A DNA stretch of 64,000 bases from contig NZ_SSSM01000003.1 in the NCBI RefSeq assembly GCF_004801885.1, positions 558,001 to 622,000 on the forward strand, given 5' to 3'. The stretch comes from Naasia lichenicola (GTDB taxonomy: Bacteria > Actinomycetota > Actinomycetes > Actinomycetales > Microbacteriaceae). The position numbers were made by a program, and so were the translations under genes. Below the pieces are notes generated by a model. That model worked only from the letters and a program-made list of their open reading frames with translations, did no database searches and had not been told where the DNA came from. This document shows positions 18,898 to 28,253 of this stretch, in pieces (positions within the stretch are counted from its first letter, which is position 1; every line of letters begins with the position of its first letter).

Positions 18898-19892
18898 CAG
18901 CCGGCCGTCAACTGTCGCGCGCCGGATTCGAACTCGTCGATGTCGCCCGTCTGCCCAGCTCGGTAGGCCCGCCCGCCGATGACGATCATGTAGAAGAGGA
19001 ACGCTCCGAGCGCGAGGGCGCCGATCGCGACCTTGATCTGCCAGGGCCACGGCTGAGGGGTGACGAAGCCCTCGATGATGCCCGAGACGAACAGCACGAT
19101 CACCAGTCCGATGGCGACCGAGAACAGTGCGCGCGCATCCTCCGCGAGCGCGCGTCCTCGGGTGCGACCGCCCGGCGCGATCCACGCCCAGAAGATGCGC
19201 AGCCCTGCAGCCGCCGCGACGAACACCGCCGTCAGCTCGAGCAGGCCGTGCGGAAGGATGTACTGGAAGAAGGTGTCGCCCTTGTCGTAGGCGAACATCA
19301 CGCCGCCGGCGGTGCCGACGTTCTGCGCGTTGGACAGCACCACATAGGGCACCCATACCCCGGTGATCCCGAAGGCCACGCACTGCGCGGCGATCCAGGC
19401 ATTGTTCGTCCAGACCTGACCGGCGAACGACGCCGCAGGATTCTCGCTGTAGTAGTCGGTGAAGTCGTTGTTCACGAATGCCTGCAGATCGGTGTTCTGG
19501 CCCAGTGCGGCGAGCACCCGCGGATCGCTGGCGATCCAGAATCCCCAGATAAAGGCGACGATCACAGTGACGGCGGCGACGGCGGCCGTGATCCAGCGGA
19601 TCCGGTAGAGCGCAGCGGGCAGCTGGCCGGCGAAGAACAGGGGCAGGGTGCGCAGGAGGTTGCCGCCGACTCCGGTGAACCGCAGCCGTGCGCGGGACAG
19701 GGTGACGGACAGCCGATCGCCGATCAGCGTCGACCCGGCCGTGGTCTTGATGGCGGAGAGATTGGTCGCTCCTGCCTGATAGCGCTCGATGAGCTCGTCG
19801 GCCTCTGCGCCGTGCAGGTCGCGCCGCCGTGCGAGGGCGGCCAGGCGATCCCACTCCTCGCGATGCGCAGCGGTGTACGCGTCGAGGTCCAC
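18897..19892 (-). CDS. Stage II sporulation protein M (SpoIIM/DUF95) family protein
   Basis: About 331 residues beginning with GTG at 19892 (MDLDAYTAAHREEWDRLAALARRR), the usual N-terminus for this actinobacterial family. A cytosolic helical region (1-95) precedes about five or six membrane helices. Family features include NNDFTDYYSENPAASFAGQVWTNNAW and the ILPHGLLELTAVFVAAAAGL segment. The organism group does not form endospores, so the name reflects homology only; a role in envelope homeostasis is likely. It is divergent from, and typically paired with, the RDD gene. A longer reading from ATG 19910 would overlap the RDD start codon. Confidence 0.85.
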   Translation of the reverse strand: MDLDAYTAAHREEWDRLAALARRRDLHGAEADELIERYQAGATNLSAIKTTAGSTLIGDRLSVTLSRARLRFTGVGGNLLRTLPLFFAGQLPAALYRIRWITAAVAAVTVIVAFIWGFWIASDPRVLAALGQNTDLQAFVNNDFTDYYSENPAASFAGQVWTNNAWIAAQCVAFGITGVWVPYVVLSNAQNVGTAGGVMFAYDKGDTFFQYILPHGLLELTAVFVAAAAGLRIFWAWIAPGGRTRGRALAEDARALFSVAIGLVIVLFVSGIIEGFVTPQPWPWQIKVAIGALALGAFLFYMIVIGGRAYRAGQTGDIDEFESGARQLTAG

Positions 19893-19911
19893 GCTTACGA
19901 TGATAGGCATG
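19890..19911. promoter_or_regulatory. Interlocked divergent promoters for two leaderless genes
   Basis: On the plus strand TACGAT (19896-19901) is 7 bases before the RDD ATG. On the minus strand TATCAT (19905-19900) is 7 bases before the SpoIIM GTG. The two -10-like boxes overlap by 2 bases, and neither gene has a Shine-Dalgarno. RNA polymerase cannot occupy both at once, so expression should be mutually exclusive at any instant. Confidence 0.6.
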
Positions 19912-20751
19912 CCCGATCGTCTGGACGGCCCCTCGATCGCCGATGACGAGGTGATCGTCGGCGAGGCGGTCGCGCTCGACGTGCGACCGGCGAGCGTGAT
20001 CCTGCGAGCCGCGGGCGCCCTCATCGACATCGTCGCCGCCGGACTGGTGCTGCTCGCCTTCTTCACGGGCATCGGATTCGTCGTGCAGTTCAACTTCGAC
20101 AACGCTCTGCTGGCGGCGCTGGCGATCACGATCATCGTGACCGTGCTGATCATCGTGCCGACCGTGGTCGAGCTGGTCACCGGCGGGCTGTCGCTCGGCA
20201 AGCTCGCGGTCGGCGTGCGGATCGTGCGCGACGACGGGGGTGCGATCGGCTTCCGCCACGCATTCGTGCGCGCGCTGACGGGAGTGCTGGAGTTCTGGTT
20301 CACGGCGGGCGGGCTGGCGCTGCTCGTCTCACTGCTCAATCCGCGTGCCAAGCGGCTGGGCGATCTGCTGGCCGGAACCTATTCGCAGCAGGAGCGGGTG
20401 CCCAAGACGATCGAGCCGATCTGGGGTGTCCCCGAATCGCTGCAGGAATGGTCGCGGCTCGCCGATGTCGGCCGCCTGCCGGATCGGCTCTCCCGGCGGA
20501 TCGCCGCGTTCCTCGGTCAGGCGGGTCGGATGACGCCCTACTCGCGCGGCCGGATCGCCGCCGACCTCGCGGCCGAGGCGTCACCATGGGTGTCGCCCCT
20601 GCCGGCCGAGCTGGAGCCGGAGCTCTTCCTCGCCGCCGTCGCGGTCCTCCGCCGCGAGCGCGAGGCAACCGGGTACGCCCTGGAGCGGGACCGTCTGGCC
20701 CGCCTGGATCCGGTCCTGACCGGCAACCCCCACGGCTTCCCGAACCGCTGA
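19909..20751 (+). CDS. RDD family membrane protein
   Basis: A 280-residue protein with a short N-terminus and an RDD domain of three or four membrane helices (about 30-140), including RAAGALIDIVAAGLV with the family's Arg and Asp, then GLSLGKLAVGVRIVRDDG and NPRAKRLGDLLAGT. A cytosolic C-terminal region of about 120 residues follows. RDD proteins are proposed transporters or antiporters; the substrate here is unknown. It is divergent from the SpoIIM-type gene, a conserved actinobacterial arrangement. Confidence 0.88.
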   Translation: MPDRLDGPSIADDEVIVGEAVALDVRPASVILRAAGALIDIVAAGLVLLAFFTGIGFVVQFNFDNALLAALAITIIVTVLIIVPTVVELVTGGLSLGKLAVGVRIVRDDGGAIGFRHAFVRALTGVLEFWFTAGGLALLVSLLNPRAKRLGDLLAGTYSQQERVPKTIEPIWGVPESLQEWSRLADVGRLPDRLSRRIAAFLGQAGRMTPYSRGRIAADLAAEASPWVSPLPAELEPELFLAAVAVLRREREATGYALERDRLARLDPVLTGNPHGFPNR

Positions 20752-20915
20752 CCTCTTCCTGCGTTCCGGCCGAGTGTGCGCGCACGGGGTCAGCATGGCG
20801 CGCAGCGACAGGCTTCTCCGTGTCATAGGTCGCGAGCGGCGCCCGAAGGGTGCCCGAGCGACCGTATGGGGATGGCGTGCGGAATCCACCATCCGCGTCA
20901 GGCATATGGCGGTTC

Positions 20916-20930
20916 ATTAGCGTCGCTAAT
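20916..20930. promoter_or_regulatory. Palindromic operator upstream of the MarR gene
   Basis: ATTAGCG-T-CGCTAAT is a perfect 15-base dyad ending 11 bases before the marR start. TAGGCT at 20935-20940 could serve as the -10. The placement fits autorepression by the MarR protein of its own operon with the MFS exporter. Confidence 0.6.
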
Positions 20931-20941
20931 GAGCTAGGCTA

Positions 20942-21373
20942 ATGATCGAGATGACGACGATCGATCCTGACGACAACGAGCTGCGAATGCTCATCCAGAA
21001 GGTCGCACGGCGGATCCGGGCGAATCGCGGAGACGCCGACGTCACGGACACCCAGCTCGCGACAATGATGCGCATCACCCGGGAAGGTCCGACGACGCCC
21101 GGACGGCTTGCGGATCTCGAGAAGGTCAGCCCCCCATCGATGAACCGCACTCTCAATTCGCTCGAGGATCGTGGGCACATCCTGCGCACCCCCTCCCCCG
21201 ATGACGCCCGCAAGGTGCTCGTCGACCTGACACCCGCCGCCCGCGACCTCATCGCCGAGACGAAGCGGCTGCGCGCAGAGTGGTTCAGCGCCCATCTCGA
21301 TGTGCTGACCGAAGTCGAGCGCGCCCAGCTTCGCGACGTCCGCGACATCCTGCGGAAGCTGGCCGATTCGTGA
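20942..21373 (+). CDS. MarR family transcriptional regulator
   Basis: A 143-residue winged-helix repressor. Helices LRMLIQKVARRIRA and the HTH region TPGRLADLEKVSPPSMNRTLNSLEDRGHILRTPSPDDARKVLVDLT carry the MarR wing with its conserved D-x-R. It is followed 25 bases later by an MFS exporter, so it likely represses drug efflux and responds to a small molecule. The start could instead be the ATG at 20951. Confidence 0.88.
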   Translation: MIEMTTIDPDDNELRMLIQKVARRIRANRGDADVTDTQLATMMRITREGPTTPGRLADLEKVSPPSMNRTLNSLEDRGHILRTPSPDDARKVLVDLTPAARDLIAETKRLRAEWFSAHLDVLTEVERAQLRDVRDILRKLADS

Positions 21374-21398
21374 GCGTGTGGTCAGTGGAGGTGAACGG

Positions 21399-22724
21399 AT
21401 GAAGGCGATGTTCGCGTCGCTCAGCTGGGCGAACTACCGGCTCTGGTTCGCGGGGGCACTTCTCTCCAACATCGGCGCGTGGATGCAGCGCACGGCGCAG
21501 GACTGGATCGTCCTGACCGAACTGAGCGACCACAACGCGATCGCCGTCGGAATCACGATGGCTCTGCAGTTCGGCCCGCTCCTCTTCATCGCACCATTCG
21601 CCGGAGTGCTCGTAGACCGGATCAATGGGCGGAAGCTGCTCGTCATCACGCAGACGGCCCAGGCCGTGCTGGCCGTCGGACTCGGCGCCCTCGTCCTGTC
21701 CGGCCTCGCCCAGCTCTGGATGGTCTTCGTCTTCGCATTCCTGCTCGGCGTGGTGACGGCATTCGACAATCCCGCTCGCCAGACCTTCGTCGGCGAACTG
21801 GTGCCCGCGAAATCGCTGCCGAACGCGATCGCGCTGAACTCGGCGTCCTTCAACTCCGCTCGCCTCATCGGGCCGGCCATCGCGGGCGTCTCGGTCGCCG
21901 CGCTCGGCGCGGGCTGGGTGTTCGTCATCAACGGCGCGACCTTCGCCTTCGTGCTTCTCGCCCTGTGGCGACTCCGCACCGACGAGCTGCGGGTCGTGGC
22001 GAAGGCCCCACGCGCTCGTGGACAGATCCGCGAGGGGATCCGGTACATCCGTGGCCGCTCCGACCTCGTCGTCGTGCTGATGATGACCTTCCTCGTCGGC
22101 ACCTTCGGGTTCAACTTCCCGATCTTCACCAGCACGATGGCGAGCATCGAGTTCGGCACCGATGCCGACGGCTTCGGCTTCCTTCTCTCAGCACTCGCGG
22201 TCGGCTCGGTCGCCGGCGCGCTGCTCAGCGCACGTCGCGAGCGGCCTCGGGTCGCCGTGGTCGTCGCGGCGGCAGGAGGCTTCGCTGTCACCATCCTGAT
22301 CGCCGCCCTCGTTCCGAGCTACGCCACCTTTGCGATCGCCCTGGTGTTCGTCGGCCTCTTCTCGTTGACGTTCTCGACGAGCGCGAACGCATTCGTGCAG
22401 ACGTCCACGGCGCCCATCATGCGCGGACGGGTCATGTCGATCTACATGGCGATCTTCGCCGGCACCACGTTCGTCGGAGCACCGATCGTCGGAGGTATCG
22501 CAGACACGCTCGGACCCCGGTGGGCGCTCGGCGTCGCGGCCCTGTCAGGATTCGCGGCACTCGGGATCGGGATCGTCTGGTTCGTGATGCGCCGTCGGCA
22601 TGCGGAGGACTCGGGCGGACCGGCAACGGATCAGCCCGTCGGATCGAAGGCCAGCGCCGCGCCCGCTGTCACGACGGTCGCCGAAGCTCCGGTCGCCGAG
22701 GACGAGCATGCCGTAGTCCCCTGA
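21399..22724 (+). CDS. MFS transporter (EntS/MFS_3-like exporter)
   Basis: A 441-residue major facilitator with about 12 membrane helices. It starts MKAMFASLSWANYRLWFAGALLSNIGAWMQRTAQDWIVL, and motif A appears as GVLVDRINGRKLLV. This N-terminus is characteristic of the EntS-like exporter group, which moves drugs and siderophores out of the cell. GGAGGTG lies 5 bases before the ATG at 21399. It is probably co-transcribed with and repressed by the MarR protein. Confidence 0.9.
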   Translation: MKAMFASLSWANYRLWFAGALLSNIGAWMQRTAQDWIVLTELSDHNAIAVGITMALQFGPLLFIAPFAGVLVDRINGRKLLVITQTAQAVLAVGLGALVLSGLAQLWMVFVFAFLLGVVTAFDNPARQTFVGELVPAKSLPNAIALNSASFNSARLIGPAIAGVSVAALGAGWVFVINGATFAFVLLALWRLRTDELRVVAKAPRARGQIREGIRYIRGRSDLVVVLMMTFLVGTFGFNFPIFTSTMASIEFGTDADGFGFLLSALAVGSVAGALLSARRERPRVAVVVAAAGGFAVTILIAALVPSYATFAIALVFVGLFSLTFSTSANAFVQTSTAPIMRGRVMSIYMAIFAGTTFVGAPIVGGIADTLGPRWALGVAALSGFAALGIGIVWFVMRRRHAEDSGGPATDQPVGSKASAAPAVTTVAEAPVAEDEHAVVP

Positions 22725-22805
22725 TCCGGCCGAAGGCGAGCACCGAGCGATCGATGAATGGGCAACCGGCCGGATGAGGCGAACCCTCAGCCACGCACCG
22801 GCTTT

Positions 22806-22829
22806 GCCGCTCGGATCACTCCGAGCGGC
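22806..22829. terminator. Stem-loop between the convergent MFS and ahcY genes
   Basis: GCCGCTCGGA (22806-22815) and TCCGAGCGGC (22820-22829) form a perfect 10-bp stem with a TCAC loop. It is placed to end both convergent transcripts. No U-tract. Confidence 0.65.
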
Positions 22830-22856
22830 AGATCTGGTCAGCTCGCTGGACGATGC

Positions 22857-24359
<1,503 letters not shown>

Positions 24360-24544
24360 GGGCACATTCTCGCAGACCCGCCCGACATGGGCGCTGGGTG
24401 GAAGAGCGGCCGACAGCACATCGACGGAGCACGTCCCGAGCCGCGTTCGACCCGATGTCCGAGGGTCCATCTAGCTTCGAGATGAGCAGGACAATCGAAC
24501 GCATGTACTAATAGACTGATCGAACGAGCTGAGGGGCGCACATC

Positions 24545-24697
24545 ATGATCACCACCATCAACTGGAACTGGCTTTTCGAGACCACCACCGATGGCGAAGG
24601 GGCGCTGGCTGTCGCACTCGGCGTGGGAATCGTCGAGATGCCCGCCGTCGAGACGGCAGTCGCCGCTCTCCGCACGCGGGAGCTGCAGGCCGCCTGA
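24545..24697 (+). CDS. Small protein, 50 aa, unknown
   Basis: A 50-residue open frame, MITTINWNWLFETTTDGEG followed by a helical part (ALAVALGVGIVEMPAVETAVAALRTRELQAA). GAGGGG sits 8 bases before the ATG, and TACTAAT at 24506-24512 could be a -10. The N-terminal Trp-rich stretch and the amphipathic helix are unusual for chance translation. No homologue recognised. Confidence 0.5.
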   Translation: MITTINWNWLFETTTDGEGALAVALGVGIVEMPAVETAVAALRTRELQAA

Positions 24698-24763
24698 GCC
24701 GGTCTCGGGCGCGGCAAACTCAGCGGCCGCCACCGAGGTCACGGTGAGGGACAGTGCGGGGCT

Positions 24764-24979
24764 TCAGACCGCCTGGTCGCGGAGGTCGACGTACCTGATG
24801 ATCTGCCAGCCCTGCGGGGCCGACAGGCGCTCCGCGTGACGGGCACACAGGTCGTAGCTGTGCGGCTCGGCGGTCTGACTGAGCGGGCCGAGAACGGCCA
24901 TCGAGTCCGCGTAGACGTACGTGAGGGTGGCCACGGCATCGCCAGGGCACCCCACGCGCGAACACGGACGATTGCTCAT
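24764..24979 (-). CDS. DUF3499 domain-containing protein
   Basis: A 71-residue protein of the DUF3499 family, starting MSNRPCSRVGCPGDAVATLTYVYADSMAVLGPL with the paired cysteines of a small metal-binding fold and a second C-x-x-H (LCARHAERL). The family is conserved across actinobacteria beside the metallopeptidase-like gene, as here (compare Rv3258c/Rv3259). Function unknown. Predicted leaderless start. Confidence 0.9.
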   Translation of the reverse strand: MSNRPCSRVGCPGDAVATLTYVYADSMAVLGPLSQTAEPHSYDLCARHAERLSAPQGWQIIRYVDLRDQAV

Positions 24980-25023
24980 CGTGACCAGGATACGCGCCGA
25001 GCCCGCCCGAGTACGCTAACCAC
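24980..25023. promoter_or_regulatory. Divergent leaderless promoters, DUF3499 and Rv3259-like genes
   Basis: Minus strand TATCCT (24992-24987) ends 7 bases before the DUF3499 ATG. Plus strand TACGCT (25012-25017) ends 6 bases before the ATG at 25024. The gap is only 44 bases and contains no ribosome site for either gene. Confidence 0.55.
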
Positions 25024-25464
25024 ATGGCCCGGTCTCGCTCCGTCTCGTCGCGAGTTCGCGCTCCGCGGGCCCGCGGACGCGATCGTCACGGCCGTGGCCT
25101 GCGCTCGTCGGTGACCGGCCCGCACCTGCCGATGCTGCGTGGGCGGATCGATCTATTCGAATCGACCGTGGCCGACACCGCCGAATATCTGCGGGGCTTG
25201 TGGCCCGAGCTCTCGTCGGCGACCTTCGAGGTCGCCGGGCTCCCCCGCGCCGTCTCGGGTCCCGGCATCGACCGCTGGCTGGTGATCCCCGAGGAGAGCA
25301 GGATCATCCTGTTCCGCCTCCCCATCGAGCGCCTGTCGAAGCTGCACATCAATGACGAGGCGCACATGCGGATGATGATCGAGGGCTGCGTGCTCCGCGC
25401 GGTCGGCGAGCTGCTGGGTCGCGACCCATGGGACCTCGCGCCCGACCGCTTCCGCCACCACTGA
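25024..25464 (+). CDS. Metallopeptidase family protein (Rv3259-like)
   Basis: A 146-residue protein with a basic N-terminus (about 1-30), LPMLRGRIDLFESTVADTAEYL, and the family block RIILFRLPIERLSK followed by a helix (EAHMRMMIEGCVLRAVGELLGRDPWDL). The wider family is annotated as metallopeptidase-like, but the HExxH zinc motif is absent here, as in the mycobacterial member as I remember it. Peptidase activity is therefore doubtful. Paired divergently with the DUF3499 gene. Confidence 0.78.
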   Translation: MARSRSVSSRVRAPRARGRDRHGRGLRSSVTGPHLPMLRGRIDLFESTVADTAEYLRGLWPELSSATFEVAGLPRAVSGPGIDRWLVIPEESRIILFRLPIERLSKLHINDEAHMRMMIEGCVLRAVGELLGRDPWDLAPDRFRHH

Positions 25465-25499
25465 TCGGCGGCGGCCAGGTCCGCCGGCTCGTCGCTATC

Positions 25500-25568
25500 G
25501 CGGGTGAAAGCGTCAGACCGCGGGGGAAACGACCTCCGCGAGAAGGCCGGTGCACCCGCGACAGTCGA
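25500..25568. repeat. REP-like hairpin upstream of the AbiEi-DUF559 gene
   Basis: GCGGGTG near 25500 pairs with CACCCGC near 25555-25561. The interior contains CGCGGGGGAAACGACCT (25519-25535). The same 17-base sequence recurs exactly at 26607-26623, on the other side of the gene. Confidence 0.45.
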
Positions 25569-25666
25569 AGGCCCATCCGGTTCCCCACAGGCCGCAACGT
25601 GCGGTGTCTCTGCACAGATTCGATCCGTGGCCGCAATGACAAGCGTCCTATAGAGATCCTCATTGA

Positions 25667-26635
25667 ATGCGTTCTCTGCCGAGCACAGCCGACGGCCTCC
25701 TCGTCAGCTCCGACCTGCTGCGGCTGGGCTTCGGACCGAAGACTCTGCAACGGGAACTGGTCTCCGGTCGCCTCTACCGCGTGCGACGTGGCGCCTACTG
25801 CCTTGCCGAAAAGTGGAACGCCTTGGACGAGCGTGGGCGTCATCTGTTGCGGATGCGCGCCGTGCGTGCTGGGATGAGGCTGGAGCCCGTCTTCTGCGAC
25901 GTATCCGCCGCCATGGCATTGGACCTGCCCTGGCTGGGTCCGACCGGCGACGACGTTCACATTTGCTCGGCCGCCGCTTCGGGCGGTCGCTCCGAGAACG
26001 GCGTGCGACGGCATCCGCACGACCTCGAGGGCATGGAGATCGTCGAAGCCGACGGTCTCCTGGTGACCGGAGCCGCTCACACCGTGGCAGCCCTGGCCGC
26101 GCGCCTCCCCTTCGCGCAAGGGGTGGGCATGGTGGATGCCGCCCTCTCGCGAGGAGACGGCCACCGCGCGACACCGGACGAGCTGAGTTCGGCGATCAGA
26201 AGATTGGGGCCGCGCTCCAACGCTCGAGGCGCCACCGCGGCGTTCGAGTTCGGCACTCACCTGTCGGGCTCGTTCGGGGAGTCCTACTGCCGTGCGCTGA
26301 TGCACGAACTGGGCTATCCGACTCCTGAATTGCAGGTGCCGTTCTTCGACGAGCGAGGGCGTATCGGGATCGTCGACTACTGGTGGCCCGAGGCGCGGGT
26401 GATCGGAGAATTCGACGGCGCGGTCAAGTACCACCGCGCGGACATGCGCAACGGCTCCAGCCCGTCGGAGATCGCCTGGCGAGAGAAGCAGCGCGAAGAC
26501 AGGCTCCGTCGTCAGTGCGACGGGTTCGTGCGGGTGGTCTGGGCGGAGACCATGGATGCGTCCAGACTCGACGCCGTCCTGCGCGCGTCAGGTCTTCGGC
26601 CGGATGCGCGGGGGAAACGACCTTCCCGCGGGTGA
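25667..26635 (+). CDS. AbiEi-like winged-helix domain fused to a DUF559/VSR-type nuclease domain
   Basis: A 322-residue protein. The first 60 residues (LVSSDLLRLGFGPKTLQRELVSGRLYRVRRGAYCL) match the AbiEi antitoxin-type DNA-binding domain. The C-terminal half has a PD-(D/E)xK-like arrangement: SFGESYCRALMHELG (Glu), IGIVDYWWPEARVIGEFDGAVKYH (Asp, Glu and Lys). Such fusions are common and multicopy in Microbacteriaceae, usually without an AbiEii toxin, and none is present here. The gene is flanked by two copies of a REP-like element, and the second copy supplies its last codons. A role in mobile-DNA defence is possible but unproven. Confidence 0.8.
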   Translation: MRSLPSTADGLLVSSDLLRLGFGPKTLQRELVSGRLYRVRRGAYCLAEKWNALDERGRHLLRMRAVRAGMRLEPVFCDVSAAMALDLPWLGPTGDDVHICSAAASGGRSENGVRRHPHDLEGMEIVEADGLLVTGAAHTVAALAARLPFAQGVGMVDAALSRGDGHRATPDELSSAIRRLGPRSNARGATAAFEFGTHLSGSFGESYCRALMHELGYPTPELQVPFFDERGRIGIVDYWWPEARVIGEFDGAVKYHRADMRNGSSPSEIAWREKQREDRLRRQCDGFVRVVWAETMDASRLDAVLRASGLRPDARGKRPSRG

Positions 26636-26669
26636 CGTTTCTCTCGCGACATGTCCGTTTCACCCGCTG
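26607..26669. repeat. REP-like hairpin at the 3' end of the AbiEi-DUF559 gene
   Basis: This is the second copy of CGCGGGGGAAACGACCT (26607-26623), followed by GCGGGTGA (about 26628-26635) pairing with TCACCCGC (about 26662-26669). It overlaps the last codons and stop of the gene and may serve as its terminator. Confidence 0.45.
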
Positions 26670-26711
26670 AGCCGCGAGCTGCGGCTGCCGCCCGCGATGG
26701 GTCGGGAGACC

Positions 26712-28253
26712 TCAGTGGTAGACGGTGAGCGGAGTGGCCAGCGGATTCGCCTGGCGCACCGGGTAGGACGCGAGCGCCCCGTCTCCCTGGAAGCTCACGG
26801 CTCCTCGCACAGAGGCCACATTGGACAGCGTGTAGAAGGTGACGCCCACATCGACGCTGACAGCTCCGCCGGCTGGGACGGCGATCTCCTGCGCGGTGCC
26901 ATCGGCGGCCGTCAGGGTCACAGAGGTGTCCGCGTCGCCCGAGTTGACGAGGGAAAGGCGCGGCGCGGGCCCGCCGGCTACTGCGAAGGTGGTGTCCTCT
27001 TCGAGCTCAGATGCGCTGGCGAACCAGGCCAGGTCGATCCGCTCCCCATCGACGATGGTCACGTCCGCGCCGGAGCCCGATACGAGCTCACCGCCCTGGG
27101 AGACGGTCGTCTCCTCCTCGTCCTCCTCCTCCTCGTCATCCGATTCGGACGAACTGTCGTCGGGAGGTGAGACGACCGACGCGCGGACGGCCGTGACGAT
27201 GGGCACGTTCGACTTCGCGGTCACCGTGTAGGTGCCGTCGGTCAGGCCAGGCAGGAGGATGTCGGTGACGGTTCCGGAGCGTGCGGTCACCTCGAGCGAG
27301 GTGCCGAGCGCGTCCGCCGTGTCACCGGTGACGCCGACCGTGACCGTGGCGTTGTCCGCGCCCGGCACCATGACGCGGAGCGTCGTCTCGACATCCTGGG
27401 ATCCGCCCACCTGCGCGCGCTGATCGCGCGCGGCCGAGGTGGCGACCCGGACGCCGGGGATGATCTGGGTGCGTGACGGTGTTGCTGACGGACCGACGAG
27501 GTCGACGCCACCCGGCTCCAGGCCGCGGACGATCGACTGCTCGAGCGTGGCCGAGATCAACCCGCCGGTGCTGTCGATGCGCATCGCCAGCTGCGCGTCG
27601 CCCGGTGCGTAGCCGGACAGCGGCAGCACGCGCTGCGTATGGGGAGCGATGATCAGCTGACTCAGGCCACCGGCCTCGACGGGACCCTCGACGCCGTACA
27701 GGTAGATGTCGACGGTCGCGGGCACAGGGCTGGGGTTGGCGAGCAGGAGCAGGCTGGTGCGGCCGGTATCGGTCGCACCCGCGACGATCCAGCTGGTGGC
27801 GCCGCCCTCATTGCAGGAGATCGCCGCGAGTCCGAACGCATCGCTCTCGAAGGCGGTCTGGGCCTGCGCTCCGGAGAGCAGATCGGACGCGACGGTGGCG
27901 GTCGTCGAACTGAGCAGAGCGGAGGTCTGGCCCGACTGGGAGGACACCACATCGACGTCCTGCAGAGGGCTGGGCGTGAGGGTGGCGGCACCCGAGGAGG
28001 AGACCATGTTCGCCGCCCCGAATGCGTTCACGGTCGTGGCGCCCTGACCGTTCGCGTCACCCAGGCGCAGCAGCGGCCCTGGGCAGACGCGCTCCTGGCC
28101 GACGGAGACGGGCGTGATCTCCACGCCTTCCGCACTGGTGTCGAGGGTGGGCAGGGGCAGCACCGAGGCGCCAGCGATGAGCACGAAGGCGGCGCCGAGC
28201 GCGACCACGCCGCTCGTGACCCGGCCGGTGATGACGAGGGCTCTATTCGCCAC
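26712..28253 (-). CDS. DUF5719 family protein
   Basis: A 513-residue protein with one N-terminal membrane segment (about 9-32, TSGVVALGAAFVLIAGASVLPL) and a long extracytoplasmic beta-rich part. An acidic stretch (SSSESDDEEEEDEEE) lies near 375. I start at GTG 28253 with AAAGGGG upstream; the start overlaps the 3' end of the glycosyltransferase gene by 11 bases. The DUF5719-GT2-WhiB order is conserved in the group and suggests a role in envelope polysaccharide assembly. No catalytic motif seen. Confidence 0.82.
   Translation of the reverse strand: MANRALVITGRVTSGVVALGAAFVLIAGASVLPLPTLDTSAEGVEITPVSVGQERVCPGPLLRLGDANGQGATTVNAFGAANMVSSSGAATLTPSPLQDVDVVSSQSGQTSALLSSTTATVASDLLSGAQAQTAFESDAFGLAAISCNEGGATSWIVAGATDTGRTSLLLLANPSPVPATVDIYLYGVEGPVEAGGLSQLIIAPHTQRVLPLSGYAPGDAQLAMRIDSTGGLISATLEQSIVRGLEPGGVDLVGPSATPSRTQIIPGVRVATSAARDQRAQVGGSQDVETTLRVMVPGADNATVTVGVTGDTADALGTSLEVTARSGTVTDILLPGLTDGTYTVTAKSNVPIVTAVRASVVSPPDDSSSESDDEEEEDEEETTVSQGGELVSGSGADVTIVDGERIDLAWFASASELEEDTTFAVAGGPAPRLSLVNSGDADTSVTLTAADGTAQEIAVPAGGAVSVDVGVTFYTLSNVASVRGAVSFQGDGALASYPVRQANPLATPLTVYH

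Noticed and set aside
25667-26635. AbiE toxin-antitoxin pair
   Set aside because: Only the AbiEi-type domain is present; no AbiEii nucleotidyltransferase toxin lies beside it.
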